Below are positions 1 through 9,924 of a stretch of DNA of 64,000 nt, piece after piece. Source of the stretch: Liriodendron chinense (lineage: Eukaryota; Streptophyta; Magnoliopsida; Magnoliales; Magnoliaceae). Within the stretch, counting starts at the first letter, position 1. Every line of letters begins with the position of its first letter. The stretch covers positions 1,736,001 through 1,800,000 of the forward strand of contig ML058392.1 of NCBI GenBank assembly GCA_003013855.2, read 5' to 3'. Both the position numbers and the translations under genes were made by a program. A model generated the notes under the pieces. The model was not told the origin of the DNA and did not search any database. It was given only the letters and a program-made list of their open reading frames with translations.

Positions 1-69
1 TATATACATAAACCAATTCCAAAAATATTCTTAAACCGATGCCAATCCCCGGCAGCGGCGCCAAAAACT
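1..69 (-). mobile_element. Internal edge and primer binding site of an LTR element that continues off-window
   Basis: Read on the minus strand, positions 63 to 47 give TGGCGCCGCTGCCGGGG. As I recall the plant tRNA-Asp 3' end, this differs from its expected complement by one base. The site lies six bases from a CA terminus at 70-71, the usual layout of a 5' LTR followed by its PBS. The element is therefore minus-oriented, with its body left of the window. Bases 1-46 are AT-rich with no other visible signal. Confidence 0.7.
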
Positions 70-451
70 TGCTACAATCCGAAGATTGCACACCCAAGTG
101 CAGGTAGCAAAGTAGTAAAATGCTCGGTAAGACCGAGGTCGATCCACAGGGATTGGGGTTAAGAACACTTAGAGGAATTAGTTTAGGTGAGTGAGATGAA
201 ATCTGGTTTATCCACGAGAGTGGAGCAAGTTGTGTGTGGTGAAAGACAAAAATAGAAAAGGGGCTAAGGCATTAGGGATCCACCTTTGATTCATTCACAA
301 GATTTGATTCATTGGTCCAACTATAACTCAACTGGAATTGAATAGAGATTCATTCCAACCGGAAGATAAAACAGTTAAAACATTTGCATATTTCATAAAA
401 GATGGTGATCTGAACTGATTGATTTAACCATGAAGCACTCGTTAGTTGATC

Positions 452-861
452 GCAGGGAATTCCAAGCATCCACTATGCCCGGAGTCGACAATGGATCAAA
501 GAATTGTACAGATCAACAACTTTGCCAACAAGTCAACCGCTAAGATCACAAATCACACAATCAAATGCATACTTACAAGATAGGAGGCTTTGATTGACCG
601 ATCCAACCGTTAAGATCTCGTCTATCGATCGCAGGGAATCCAAAGCATCCAATGTGCCCGGAGTCTACAATGGATCAAGGGATTTCACAGATCGATGACT
701 TTACCTACACTAGCTCGATAACCGTAGGGAATCCAAAGCATCCAACGTGCCCGGAGTCGACGATGGATCAAGGGACTTTATCGATCATGAACTAGCTAAT
801 TGGTGTGCAAGGGATCCCTTGCATCCAACGTGCCCGGAGTCGATGAGGGATCAAGGGGCTT
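452..861. repeat. Four interspersed direct repeats of about 55 bp in LTR1
   Basis: Units start near 452, 631, 723 and 807. Each has a GGGAATCCAAAGCATCCA-like head, the invariant core TGCCCGGAGT, and an ATGGATCAAGGG-like tail. Spacing is irregular (about 80-180 bp). They lie downstream of the TATA-like box in minus orientation, in the presumed R/U5. The first unit starts before 526 and the series runs across it, showing that copy 1 is continuous and correctly oriented here. Confidence 0.75.
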
Positions 862-1150
862 GCACAACAATAGCGTCCGCCGAGGTGGATAACCAAACCG
901 ATCAACCAAAGAGAACTCCAACATTTACACCACACAATGTTGAACCAAAAGAACCATATCTTGCAAATTTCTTCAAAGGCTTCACTCCTAGCCTTAGCTA
1001 GAGGTTTAGCCAACCATGCTACAATGGAAGACTAAATTCTCTACAAAAGAGAACACTACTCTACACTACAAAAGAAAGAAAGAAAGAAAACTAAAGAGAA
1101 GAGAGGAGTTGTAGAGAATGAGATGATGAGAATGAGAGGGAGAGGAGCTT

Positions 1151-1158
1151 CTTTTATT
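1151..1158 (-). promoter_or_regulatory. TATA-like box of LTR1
   Basis: On the minus strand the sequence GCAATAAAAGAAG occurs about 80 bp upstream of a GAGGAGTTGTAGAG stretch. LTR2 and LTR3 have the same arrangement with a canonical TATAAAAGG. The assignment rests on this parallel. Confidence 0.4.
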
Positions 1159-1414
1159 GCCTCATGAGAATCTCCCAAGCCTAGGTGGCACACCAAAAGT
1201 TTCTTTAGGTTTGGGAATGGAGTTAGGCTTGGAGTGCCCAAAGCAAACTTTGCTTTTAGGTTCGGGTTTAGAGTTAGGCTTGGATGGACATGTGGCAAGA
1301 AAAGTACTCCAATCCTAGGTGTCACTCCAAGCCTAAAGCAAACTTTTCTTTTAGGTTTGGGCTTGGAGTGAGGCTTGGATGATGAGGTGGCATTCCAAGC
1401 CTTACACATGTGTG

Positions 1415-1416
<2 letters not shown>

Positions 1417-1461
<45 letters not shown>
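1417..1461. repeat. (GA)n microsatellite in LTR1
   Basis: About 22 uninterrupted GA dinucleotides. Copy 2 shows (CT)n at the corresponding place, which is the first visible sign of the complemented block at 27916-29026. ORFs reading through it are meaningless Ser-Leu or Arg-Glu repeats. Confidence 0.95.
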
Positions 1462-1463
<2 letters not shown>

Positions 1464-1499
1464 CCTCTCTTGTTTGCAAACGTGTGGGGGAGAAGAGCT

Positions 1500-3400
1500 G
1501 CTGCCTTTTGATGGGGTCCAGCTTGATGGACGGGTGAGCTGGTTCAGCTGCACGTGCAAGGTGGGGCCTGCTGATCTTGCTGGGTGCCAGACACCATGGA
1601 CGGCTGATGAGGTAGTGGCTTCACCTGCTGATCTTGAAGCAGCTGGACGTTGATGGAGCTGCTCGCCCTCAAGCTGCTGATGCTGGGTGTGGGGGCCACA
1701 GCGCTGGGACTGACGTCCACTGCTGGACGTGGTGGTGACGCCCATTGCTGGACGGTTGGATGTTTGGATCTGGATGCTGCTGATGGATGCTGGACGTAGT
1801 GAAGATGAAGAGGACGGCTGGAACGTCCATTGCTTGGACTGCTGAAGGTGGAGATCTGCTGGATCCATGGCCGGTGGAGATGGGGATGACGCTGATGCTG
1901 ATCAAGCTGCACGGACGTCCTCTATTGATGGACGGTGTGGTTGAACGTCCAAGAGCTGGACGGATGGTTGTGGACGGCCTCGCTGCAGCTGGACAGCCAT
2001 TGAGTGGCTGCTGCCCGTTGGAGTGGACAGATGGATGGGCGGTGAAGATGAGCTTTGGAGGGCTGAGATGATGAACGGTTGAGACTCCAGCACGTACGTT
2101 GGCACGTTGGAAGTGGTTGATGGCCCTTTGATGGATGGTTAAGACTGAAGCTCGACTGGTGCACGTCTGATGGTGCAGGATGTGTTGAGGCCCACCTTGC
2201 TGATCTAAATGGATGATGTTGATGATCCAGAGGATGTCCATCATAGATGGACATGTGATGGATGTGGGGTTGCTGATGGTTGATGACGTGGCTGAATTGC
2301 AGATGGTTGAAGACGTGCTTGCTGCAGATGTGGTCCACCATCTGGACGGTTGAAGGTTGGACGGTCCACGTGGCGATGCTGGAATGGACGTGGATGGCAT
2401 GTGGGGTTGCTGATGAACGTGAGGTCCACTGGACGGTGGAGTGGCCAAGCATGCTGGAGTTGCAGCACTGCTGCTGCTCGTTGTGAAGGTGGATGATCCA
2501 TCTGATGGACGACTCGATGTGGACGTCCAACAGTTGGGAATGGACGGTCAACTTGATGGACGGTCTGCTGATTGTTGGACGGTGCATGATGCTTGCAGAT
2601 GGACGGTCTGCTGATTGGATGATTGGAGGATGGACGGCTGGCGCTTGAGAGTGGATTGGATGGCTGCTGATGAATGGTGCTGGAGATGGAGGCTTCCACC
2701 GTTGATGCTATGGACAAGTGATCAGCTACCCCCTTTTACTTGCACGTGCACACTGTAGCACATTCAAACAGTGGAGTCCACTTTGATGGCTGGATTTGAT
2801 GCAGGTGAGATGTGGGGTCCACCCGCTGTTGTGGATTGAAGGCCACTGTACACGTGGTGGAGAATGACATGGAGAGTCCCTTCCTAGCTGTTGATGATGA
2901 TGGTTTATGGAAATGATGGGTCCATATATGTCTAGGATTTGATCAACGGCTAGAGAATGGACGGTCATCTGGAATGTGCAGTTGTTGTTGACCGTTGGAG
3001 CTTCTTCAATGGACGAGTCCACCATGGATGGGCGGTGATGGACGGTGAAAGTCCTGAGGCACCTTGGCTTGGTGGTCCACCTACTATGATGGACGCTGGT
3101 TGTGGGGTCCATTGAGCTGGACAGATGGATGGCTGGAGTGGAGTTAGTTTTGGACGTCCAGCCCTGGTGGACGATTGCAAATGACGGTGGGTCCACCTGC
3201 TTGATGGACGGCGTTGATGTGCAGCAGCTGAACATCCACTGGATTGGGGTTGCTGCACGTGCAACAGGTGGGGAGCTGATGGAGTTGATGGCATCCACCA
3301 GCTGGACTTGGTGTAGCCTTGGACGGCTGAAGTTTGCTGGCTGATGATGGAGATGAAGGAAGGCTAGGAGTGGACGGTCCACTTGATGATGCGATCTAGA
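1500..3400. repeat. Degenerate GGACGG/GATGG-rich repeat field (U3 of LTR1)
   Basis: Nearly 2 kb built from short diverged words such as TGGACGG, GATGGACG, GGTCCAC and GCTGATGG. No fixed period is obvious, consistent with repeated slippage of a short ancestral unit. The skewed composition (G-rich plus strand, C-rich minus strand) keeps several long minus-strand frames open. Their His/Ser/Pro-rich translations have no domain logic and I do not call them genes. Confidence 0.7.
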
Positions 3401-4069
3401 TGCTCATGAAAGTGTGGCCCGCCTTGATGCATTGTTGGTCCCTCATGTGGACATCCAATCTTGACCGTCCAAACTTGTGTGATCGCCTAATCATAACCAT
3501 CATACACAACCTGGATTTTCAAATGAACGGTTGTGATGCGGTCCACCATAGAACATGATCCATCCTTCGATCTTTACGGTCTGATTTCCTTCCAAGCTGC
3601 CCTGATGGTTGATCTTGCTTTCTTTTGGGCCTTTAATCGCCTTGATTGGCTCGGATCTTGCGCAACCTCTCCTGAACACCTGGAGACAAAAAATTAACCT
3701 AATGAGGGATAATTAACCAGAAAAACAATGATATTGATCTTAACAACCAAGGTTAATTATACAATATTAGGTACTTATCAGGGTCCCCTTGAAAAGTTCA
3801 AATTAAAAGCCAATGTCATCTCAACAATTTTCAAAATTATAAACCTAAGATCTATTGAAACCTTTATAGAAGTGCGCATTGAGAATCCTTATCCCTGGAA
3901 GATAAGCAGAGAATGATCAAATTTTTAAAGTCATGATTTCCCGATCTTGCATCCTATGAAGACTGTCCAGACTCGATCAAAACTAATCAAGCCTCTCAAG
4001 AAGATGCTACCAAGACTATGGTTGCATTTCATGCTGGAGTATGCGACTTGATGAATGATCGGAGAAACC

Positions 4070-4608
4070 TCGCTACTTGATGAAGACAAGATTGCTGCCA
4101 ACATGTCAGAAAGTACTTCAAGTGTCAGGAGCGCGCACACCAAATCCATGTGTGTGCTTTGTAGTCTACAACCTGACAACACTCCAGCTATTCCCTGTAC
4201 GAGGTATCTATATCAACAGAAAGATCGACTCGGCAACATCTAGCGGTCATAAGCACATACTTATGCCAGTCGATTACTTTAAAAAGTGGATGAAGGTAAC
4301 ATTCTGATCTTGCATGATAATTTTCATGAAGAATGACATCATCAGTCCTCAAGAAGATTAAAATCAGAAGATAGACCTACAAGTTTAAGTCAAAATCCTG
4401 TCAACGTGAGTGTTGATGGACAATGAAGCTAAGGAAAAAAAAAGTCATATTGGGTTTACAACAAACACCGCCACATCTATTAGACTCAAGGGGAAAGGCC
4501 CAAGGATCAGAGAAGTTCTTCCAGGAGGCACCCTCAGGCTCACCAACATGAGGGGTGGATCGTCGTGAGCTAATCAACGTCGATAACGTGAAAAGCTTTC
4601 ACAGGTAA
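4070..4608 (+). pseudogene. Integrase relic of the plus-strand Tat-like element
   Basis: Plus-strand frames give a block ending SSGHKHILMPVDYFKKWMKVTF-like (about 4235-4305). This matches the Ty3/gypsy integrase core consensus around the conserved DYFTKW motif. The expected GIDIIG segment just upstream reads GIYINR, so the first catalytic aspartate is lost. Further on (about 4490-4608) REVLPGGTLRLTNM and DNVKSFHR followed by a stop correspond to the C-terminus of Tat-type integrase. Stops and frameshifts separate the pieces. The homologue in copy 2 is interrupted by a complemented block. Confidence 0.65.
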
Positions 4609-5025
4609 GTCAATCCAACCTTATCAAGAGTTACATTAGTAGAGCTGAAGTCAAAAGGTTAAGGCTTGGACCTCTGAGAATCCCTTCCTGTCCACCAATA
4701 AGTGTTTCAAATAAAGAGCTTTTAAAAGAAAAAAAAAAGAAGAACAGAAAAAAGAAAAAAAAAAAAACAGGGGGGCAATACAAGGCGCTAAACCCAAGGA
4801 AAAAAGAAAAAAAATGAACCCAAGAAACTCATCTATCCATTCATTCATCCACCTCGGAGGGGTCTGTAACTAAGGCCGACAGCTCTACAACTTAAGATAA
4901 GGGCCGAAAGGTTGCCATCGGCTGGCAACGACGGATTCCCGACCTCTGGCTACCACGTTTATCCAAAAAAAATTAAAAGAAAAAAATTTCAATAAGAAAA
5001 GATGTGCCTAAACAGAAATGGCAGA

Positions 5026-5229
5026 GTGAAAACCCAAAAGGGCGCTCTAAGTAAAAACTGTGGGCAAATAATGGACTTGGTGAAAACTCGAAAGGGCGCC
5101 AAGGATAAAACAACACAGCTACCAAGTGGCAGTCAAGATCAAATACACAAGACGTGATGAAAATCTGAAAGGGCGCCACGAAAAAAAATGACGGGCAAGC
5201 CGAACACGGTGAAAACCCAAAAGGGCGCT
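5026..5229 (+). repeat. Four repeats of a GTGAAAAC...AAAGGGCGC motif
   Basis: The motif GTGAAAAC(C/T)C(A/G)AAAGGGCGC, with small variants, occurs near 5026, 5080, 5155 and 5209, spaced about 54-75 bp. It lies downstream of the integrase C-terminus relic, in the position of a 3' UTR. I recall similar strings in other plant gypsy elements but cannot check this here. Function unknown. Confidence 0.7.
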
Positions 5230-5240
5230 GTGGGTAATAA

Positions 5241-6247
5241 TGGTTAAGAGAAGAAAAAAAAAAGAAAAAAAAGGAGGTACATGAAAGATCCAAGCGACAT
5301 GAAGATTCAAAGAAATCAAGGAAGGCAGTGAATTAAGAATTCTTTTAAGCTTTGCCCAAATTCTAGGTGTAAGATACCATTGCACACTACTTTAAGCGAT
5401 CGGGATCCTTGATGAACAGTTAAGAAAACCGAGTATGACATCAGGCTAAGTCAAATATTCTGATTCCTACATCTACAAGCACAAGTCCAAATCAGGCACA
5501 AACAGACAAGCACTGGCACAAATTTTCATTTCATGCATTATTTGCATAGATATATTTTTAAAAAAAATATATTTAAGGGCTTTCAAAATAAACATCCTCC
5601 AACCAACTCGCGAAGTGCCTCATACAAGCGCCTTTCTCTTGGTCATTCCTTCCGAAAGGTAAGTATCTCTCCCCCTGCTTCAATACTTTAATCATTTTAC
5701 TAAAGTGCTTTCTCTCCTCGCAAGTACCAGAAGGCAGTCCAAGATCAACCTATCAATGTCCATCATGGCCCCATCTCCACCATTCATGAATCCCACACTT
5801 GAGAAATGCATAGCCTCACCCATGGCCCCTCTCTCAAATCCATCCAAATTTCCAACATTCAAGCCCCATTTGAATCTAAAAATTCAGCTATGCAACCATT
5901 AATGGAGGCATTCAAGGCCTCTTCAACCACCATCTTACCCTCATTCAATGCCCCCACTTAAGGGCTCATCCATACCTTCTATAAAGAGCAACCCTCCCCC
6001 ATCAACGGTTTTTGGAATTGTTGAAGTATGGGACCCACCATGATTAGCCCCTAAAGCTCCCAAGTCATCATCAATGGCTACCCAAGAAAGGACAAAAAGA
6101 GAAGAAGACAAGAATAGAAGAAAGGTAAAGACAAGAGAAGGATTCATGGCTGGATCGAAGATTCGCAGGCAGAGAATGATAAGGACAGCAGTAGAGGAAT
6201 GTTCTCACTGTCCGAACCAGAGCCAGCCATCAACTAGAGACTGGCAG
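5241..6247. other. Unassigned stretch between the motif cluster and LTR3
   Basis: No retroelement protein recognised. A short minus-strand frame (6147-5941, 68 codons) begins with Met and has a strongly hydrophobic N-terminal run (LVFTFLLFLSSSLFVLSW), but it soon ends. In copy 2 a one-base change gives a different upstream fusion (33612-33328). It could be a captured host fragment or chance. A GGTAAGTAT splice-donor-like string occurs near 5658 on the plus strand. Nothing here supports a functional gene. Confidence 0.35.
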
Positions 6248-6452
6248 TGTTGAGCTCTTAATTTATACATATTCTAACCCCATTGCATCACATTTTATGC
6301 ATGATTTCCATGTCTAAAAGACCATCTAATGCATGTTTGTGATTGTAGGAATGAAAGAGAGACTTCACATAATCCATGCTTAAAAGATCACATTTTGAAG
6401 CCATTTGATGATGACTTAAGGTGGACCAAAGAAGAAAGAAGAAGCAAGTGAA

Positions 6453-6454
6453 GA

Positions 6455-6489
<35 letters not shown>

Positions 6490-6505
6490 GAGAGAGAGAG
6501 AGAGG
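6453..6505. repeat. (AG)n microsatellite inside LTR3
   Basis: Two GA/AG runs separated by GGG, about 50 bp in total. The copy 2 equivalent (about 33838-33882) is shorter. Confidence 0.9.
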
Positions 6506-6827
6506 GAAGGAATAAAATCCATCCAAAATTCAATGGGCTAGACCGGTCCTGACCGGTTGGCCACCTTATTGGCTCTCTCCTAAGCTCGCTGGACCAAGGC
6601 CAGACAGGTCCGACCGGTCGAGACCGGTCGGCCATGTGCAATTCCCCCCTCCTAAGCTCGTTAGACTAATGTCCAAATGGGTCCGACCGGTTGTGACCAG
6701 TCGGCCATGTACAAATTTTCAAAATTTTGAATTTTTCAGCGGCTTGTTCTATAAGCTCCGATTTTTCATGCGCTGCTTAAGTGTTGCGTGGATTCTGAAA
6801 GTTTCTGAGTCGATGGAGCTTCACTAT

Positions 6828-6836
6828 TATAAAAGG
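6828..6836 (+). promoter_or_regulatory. TATA box of LTR3
   Basis: TATAAAAGG on the plus strand, about 590 bp from the LTR start, followed about 80 bp later by GTCTACAACTCCTCC. LTR2 has the same arrangement on the other strand. A cluster of GACCGGT-type words lies 130-300 bp upstream. Confidence 0.7.
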
Positions 6837-8131
6837 ACACCTACGGATCATTCTTAAGGCATCATAGAAGGCTTGGGGAACTCGTGAGAGGTGAAGATGA
6901 TCATCGTGGAATGTCTACAACTCCTCCAGTTCCTTTTTTTTTAATGTCTTTTAGTAGTTTTTCATTATTTTTAGTTGAAGCATGATGATGCTCAACTAAA
7001 ACTTCTTAGCCAGAATTAAGAGGTGAAGCTTGTAGTTAGTTCTAATGTAAAATTCATTTGATTCAAGTACCTTTACTTTAAGTTTGGATTTTGAAGTTCT
7101 AGTTTGAAGAAAGTTGGTATTTTTAGATGTTTTATTAGAGTTCATGTGCTTCGGACATGAATTCCTTGCAATTCTCTGAGATGGCCATGTTTGGATTGAT
7201 TAGATTCGAATTGTAGTAACCCTAAAGTATGCCATAGTCTCTCGGCATGGCTGTTACTTCAAAGGATACATGTTTGAGTTCTATGTGTTTCATTAGAACT
7301 AGAATCTTATTTTCTGATTTAAGTGGGATTGTTTGTGTTTGAATGCTTAATCTTCCAACTAGATGAGAGATAGAACTTCGAATCTAGCTGTGTTTATGCT
7401 TAGATGAATGAATTTTCATTAGACTACTACAAGTGGATCCTTAAGGCCTTAGTTTCATTAATTATCAGATTTTTCTTAAAGTTATTGTTTTACTTAGCTT
7501 TTGAAAACTGAATTCTAAAATTACTGAGATTGAAGTTACTATAATGGTTTGAATTGGTTTACCCTAATTCCCTATGGATCAACCTCGGTCTTACCGAGTT
7601 ATTACTACATCATAAGCCTTGCACTTGAGGCGAGCGAACAGGCGGCGCCCTGTGGGTCGCCCATACGAACACTCTCCCTCTCTCTCCGTGGGATTGGCTC
7701 AGGGGCCCGGTGGTAGGTGAGATTGTCAGTCTACCCAGCACATGGCCCCTTGGGGGCCGCCTATACCTCTGATTCGCCCCAAATTTAGATAGAGGCTGAT
7801 CCAAACCGTCTGAAGCGTTCCCCACAAGATAAATCATGAAGAGATATAGTCAAAATGGGTCAAATCGGTCCAAAGAGGACAAACGTTGATAAAGTGGGGT
7901 CCACAAGTGATCCAAACCATTCAAAACCCGAACCATCATGATCCAAACCATTGAAGAGCTTCCTCAAGCTACCAATCTCTGAGATCAAGGGTCCAATCAT
8001 CAAGATCCAGCTTCCAAATATGAGGATAGAAGTTCAAGAGGGCCTACATGGCCCATTCAAGCAATCCAGACCATTTAAATTGCAATCAGCCTCATCAGAA
8101 GCCGAAAATAGCAAGGTAAGTATGCCTTTCC

Positions 8132-9000
8132 AATAAAAGCTGACATCGATCTCGACTGTTCAAGCCGAGATCCAATGATCTGGACCTTTAAAAAAAACAC
8201 AAAAATTCTCCACAGTAAAATTTTAGTCTGAAGACCTTAAACTACACCAAGATCCAAATCTTCAGAGATTTCCAATAAAAATCGGCATCAATCTCGACCG
8301 CTCAAGGCGAAATCCAATGATCCGGACATTTTAAAAAAAAAAACAAAAAAGAACGCACTATCATCTGTATAAATTGTGGTCCGAAAACCTTAAACTATAT
8401 CGGGATCCAAATCCCAAGACATTTGTAATAAAAACTGGCATCAACCTCGACCCTTCAAGTCGACGTTTGATAACCCGGATCATTTCAAGAGAATCACAAA
8501 AAATAATGAACCTTCAGCATGTATAAAATTTCGGTGTGAAGACCTTAAACCAAATTGGGATTAACTTCTCGGGGGATTTTCCTGCTTTCAATAAAAAAAA
8601 TCGGCATCAATCTCGGCCCTTCGAGTCAAGGTTTATAAACCGGATCATTTCAAGAAAATCATAAAAAGACATGTATCTTCAATCTGTATAGATTTTGGTC
8701 CGAAGACCTTAAACTACACTAGGATTAACTTCTTAGAGGACTTTCCTGCCTTCAACCAAAAACCGATATCAATCTTGGCCCCTCAAGCCAAGGTGTGATA
8801 ACCCGAATCATTTTAAAAAAAAACCAAAATGATTTTAAGCTTTCCATAAAAGTCAATACCAGTCTCGACCATTCGAGTCAAGGTCTGGAACTTTCTCAAA
8901 AAAAAAAATCGTCATTGATTTTAACCACACAAAGCTATCCCTAGTGGTTCGAAGACCTAAAATGACACTGGGATTAACTTCTCGGAGGCTTTCTTTCCCA
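8132..9000 (+). repeat. Six-unit degenerate tandem array, ~150 bp period
   Basis: Units begin with AATAAAA(A)TCGGCATCAATC-like sequence near 8132, 8274, 8427, 8590, 8754 and 8846. They share CTCGACC, GATAACCCGGATCATTT and GAAGACCTTAAACTACAC segments in the same order. Unit lengths are about 142, 153, 163, 164, 92 and 155 bp; the fifth is truncated. A partial echo of the unit appears near 9600-9670. Tandem arrays in the 3' UTR are known for Tat/Ogre elements and are considered a source of satellite DNA. Confidence 0.75.
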
Positions 9001-9924
9001 ACCTGTTCCAGACATGGCTGACACTTGATCGTACAAATGTCTAAAGTTCTTTAAACAGGTAAGGGCCGAGGCGAGCAGAACCCTACGATCCTGTTATTGT
9101 TGAACACACCGCAATAGACGAACTTGATTTGGAAGTCGCTGTTGAATCTGACGGATGTTCCCCGTTCTAAAAGTCATGAAGGGGATTAAGGCAATTAGGA
9201 GGTGAAGCACACCCTTATGGAATTGTGAGCAGCATAAGACCCCAAACTAGATTGATAAAGGAAAATGTGAGAATGTGGCTCATTTTGTGACCGAAGGAGT
9301 TCGTCAGACGATACGTGGTCTATGTGCATTGCACATGAGGAATAGGCAACTTTGTGGGTGTGTTGACTGAAAACCCTCAAAATCCCCTCATCTGAAAATA
9401 TAAAACTACGACACTTAACTGTGTGAGATTCGTCTTGCTCACTAACGTAAAATGGATCGGGTGCCTATCAACAGTAGAAGCTGAAAATGGATGGAAATTC
9501 CATACATTTCCCTATATTTTAAAAAATCCAACAAAATACCAAAAACATTACAAAATTGTCTTTCAAAAAATTACAAAAATATTTCCCTTGTTTTTAATAA
9601 AACCGATCTCCATCCTGACCACTCAGGTAAAGACTCGGATCAAATATTTACAAAAATCATAAAAAATATCATCGCTAGCCCCAACGAAGTACTTTAAGAG
9701 TCTTAAACTCTACTCACCCACTTCATAGTATTGGGATGACGGATCTGATCGCTTGCAAATTGGAATCTTAACCAAAATTGGCAACCAAATACCATCCCAA
9801 TCACACTCAGAGAAGCATCTCGAGGTCACAACCTAGAGAACCTCATTCATCCACTCCCAGCAGAAATACAACAGCATATTGGGATGATGGACCTGATCGA
9901 CCATGGGTCAAGATCTTGACCAAC

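Larger units (their letters stand above)
70..3780 (-). mobile_element. LTR1: very long LTR (about 3.7 kb), minus orientation
   Basis: The left end (TGCTAC on the plus strand) abuts the PBS at 47-63. The proposed right end is ACTTATCA at 3773-3780, giving TG...CA termini. Minus-strand order from the right: a long U3 full of GGACGG-like repeats and a GA microsatellite, an AATAAAAG TATA-like box at 1151-1158, then R/U5 containing a GAGGAGTTGTAGAG stretch that resembles LTR2 and LTR3, and a four-fold direct repeat. Its sister LTR is outside the window, so neither TSD nor LTR-LTR identity can be tested. The left boundary is well supported; the right one is inferred from the termini only. A purine run (AAGGGGACCC on the minus strand) just right of 3780 could be a PPT, but the neighbour is oriented the other way. 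Confidence 0.55.
6248..7640 (+). mobile_element. LTR3: solo Athila-type LTR, plus orientation
   Basis: Starts TGTTGAGCTC and ends GAACA (TG...CA, about 1.39 kb), with TATAAAAGG at 6828-6836 on the plus strand. It aligns along its length with the reverse complement of LTR2 (9925-11304), including the stretch around TTATACATATTCTAACCCCA and the terminal CTTACCGAGTTATTAC region. The flanks GGCAG (6243-6247) and GGCGG (7641-7645) look like a TSD with one mismatch. No PPT or PBS adjoins either end, so a solo LTR left by LTR-LTR recombination fits best. Confidence 0.65.
3781..9924 (+). mobile_element. Relic of a plus-strand Tat/Ogre-like Ty3/gypsy element: 3' half, split by LTR3
   Basis: Contains an integrase relic (about 4070-4608), a 3' UTR with four AAAGGGCGC motifs (5026-5229) and, beyond the LTR3 insertion at 6248-7640, a six-unit ~150 bp array (8132-9000). 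A long, tandem-repeat-bearing 3' UTR between integrase and LTR is known for the Tat/Ogre lineage. No LTR of its own was found: the right side is cut by LTR2 at 9925 and the left by LTR1 at 3780. 3781-4069, 7641-8131 and 9001-9924 hold no gene or motif I can name beyond AT-rich retroelement-like sequence. That one element covers the whole span is inference. Confidence 0.5.

Noticed and set aside
1056..1868. 270-codon minus-strand frame and its plus-strand partner over the GA run
   Set aside because: Driven by the microsatellite and skewed composition; Ser-Leu or Arg-Glu repeats, no start context or homologue.
3781..3798. AAGGGGACCC (minus) as a polypurine tract belonging with LTR1
   Set aside because: LTR1 already has a PBS on its other side, and the sequence right of 3780 belongs to an element in the opposite orientation; probably coincidence.
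8132..9000. CRISPR-like array
   Set aside because: Units are long, diverged and contiguous with no constant-repeat/variable-spacer pattern, and the genome is a plant.
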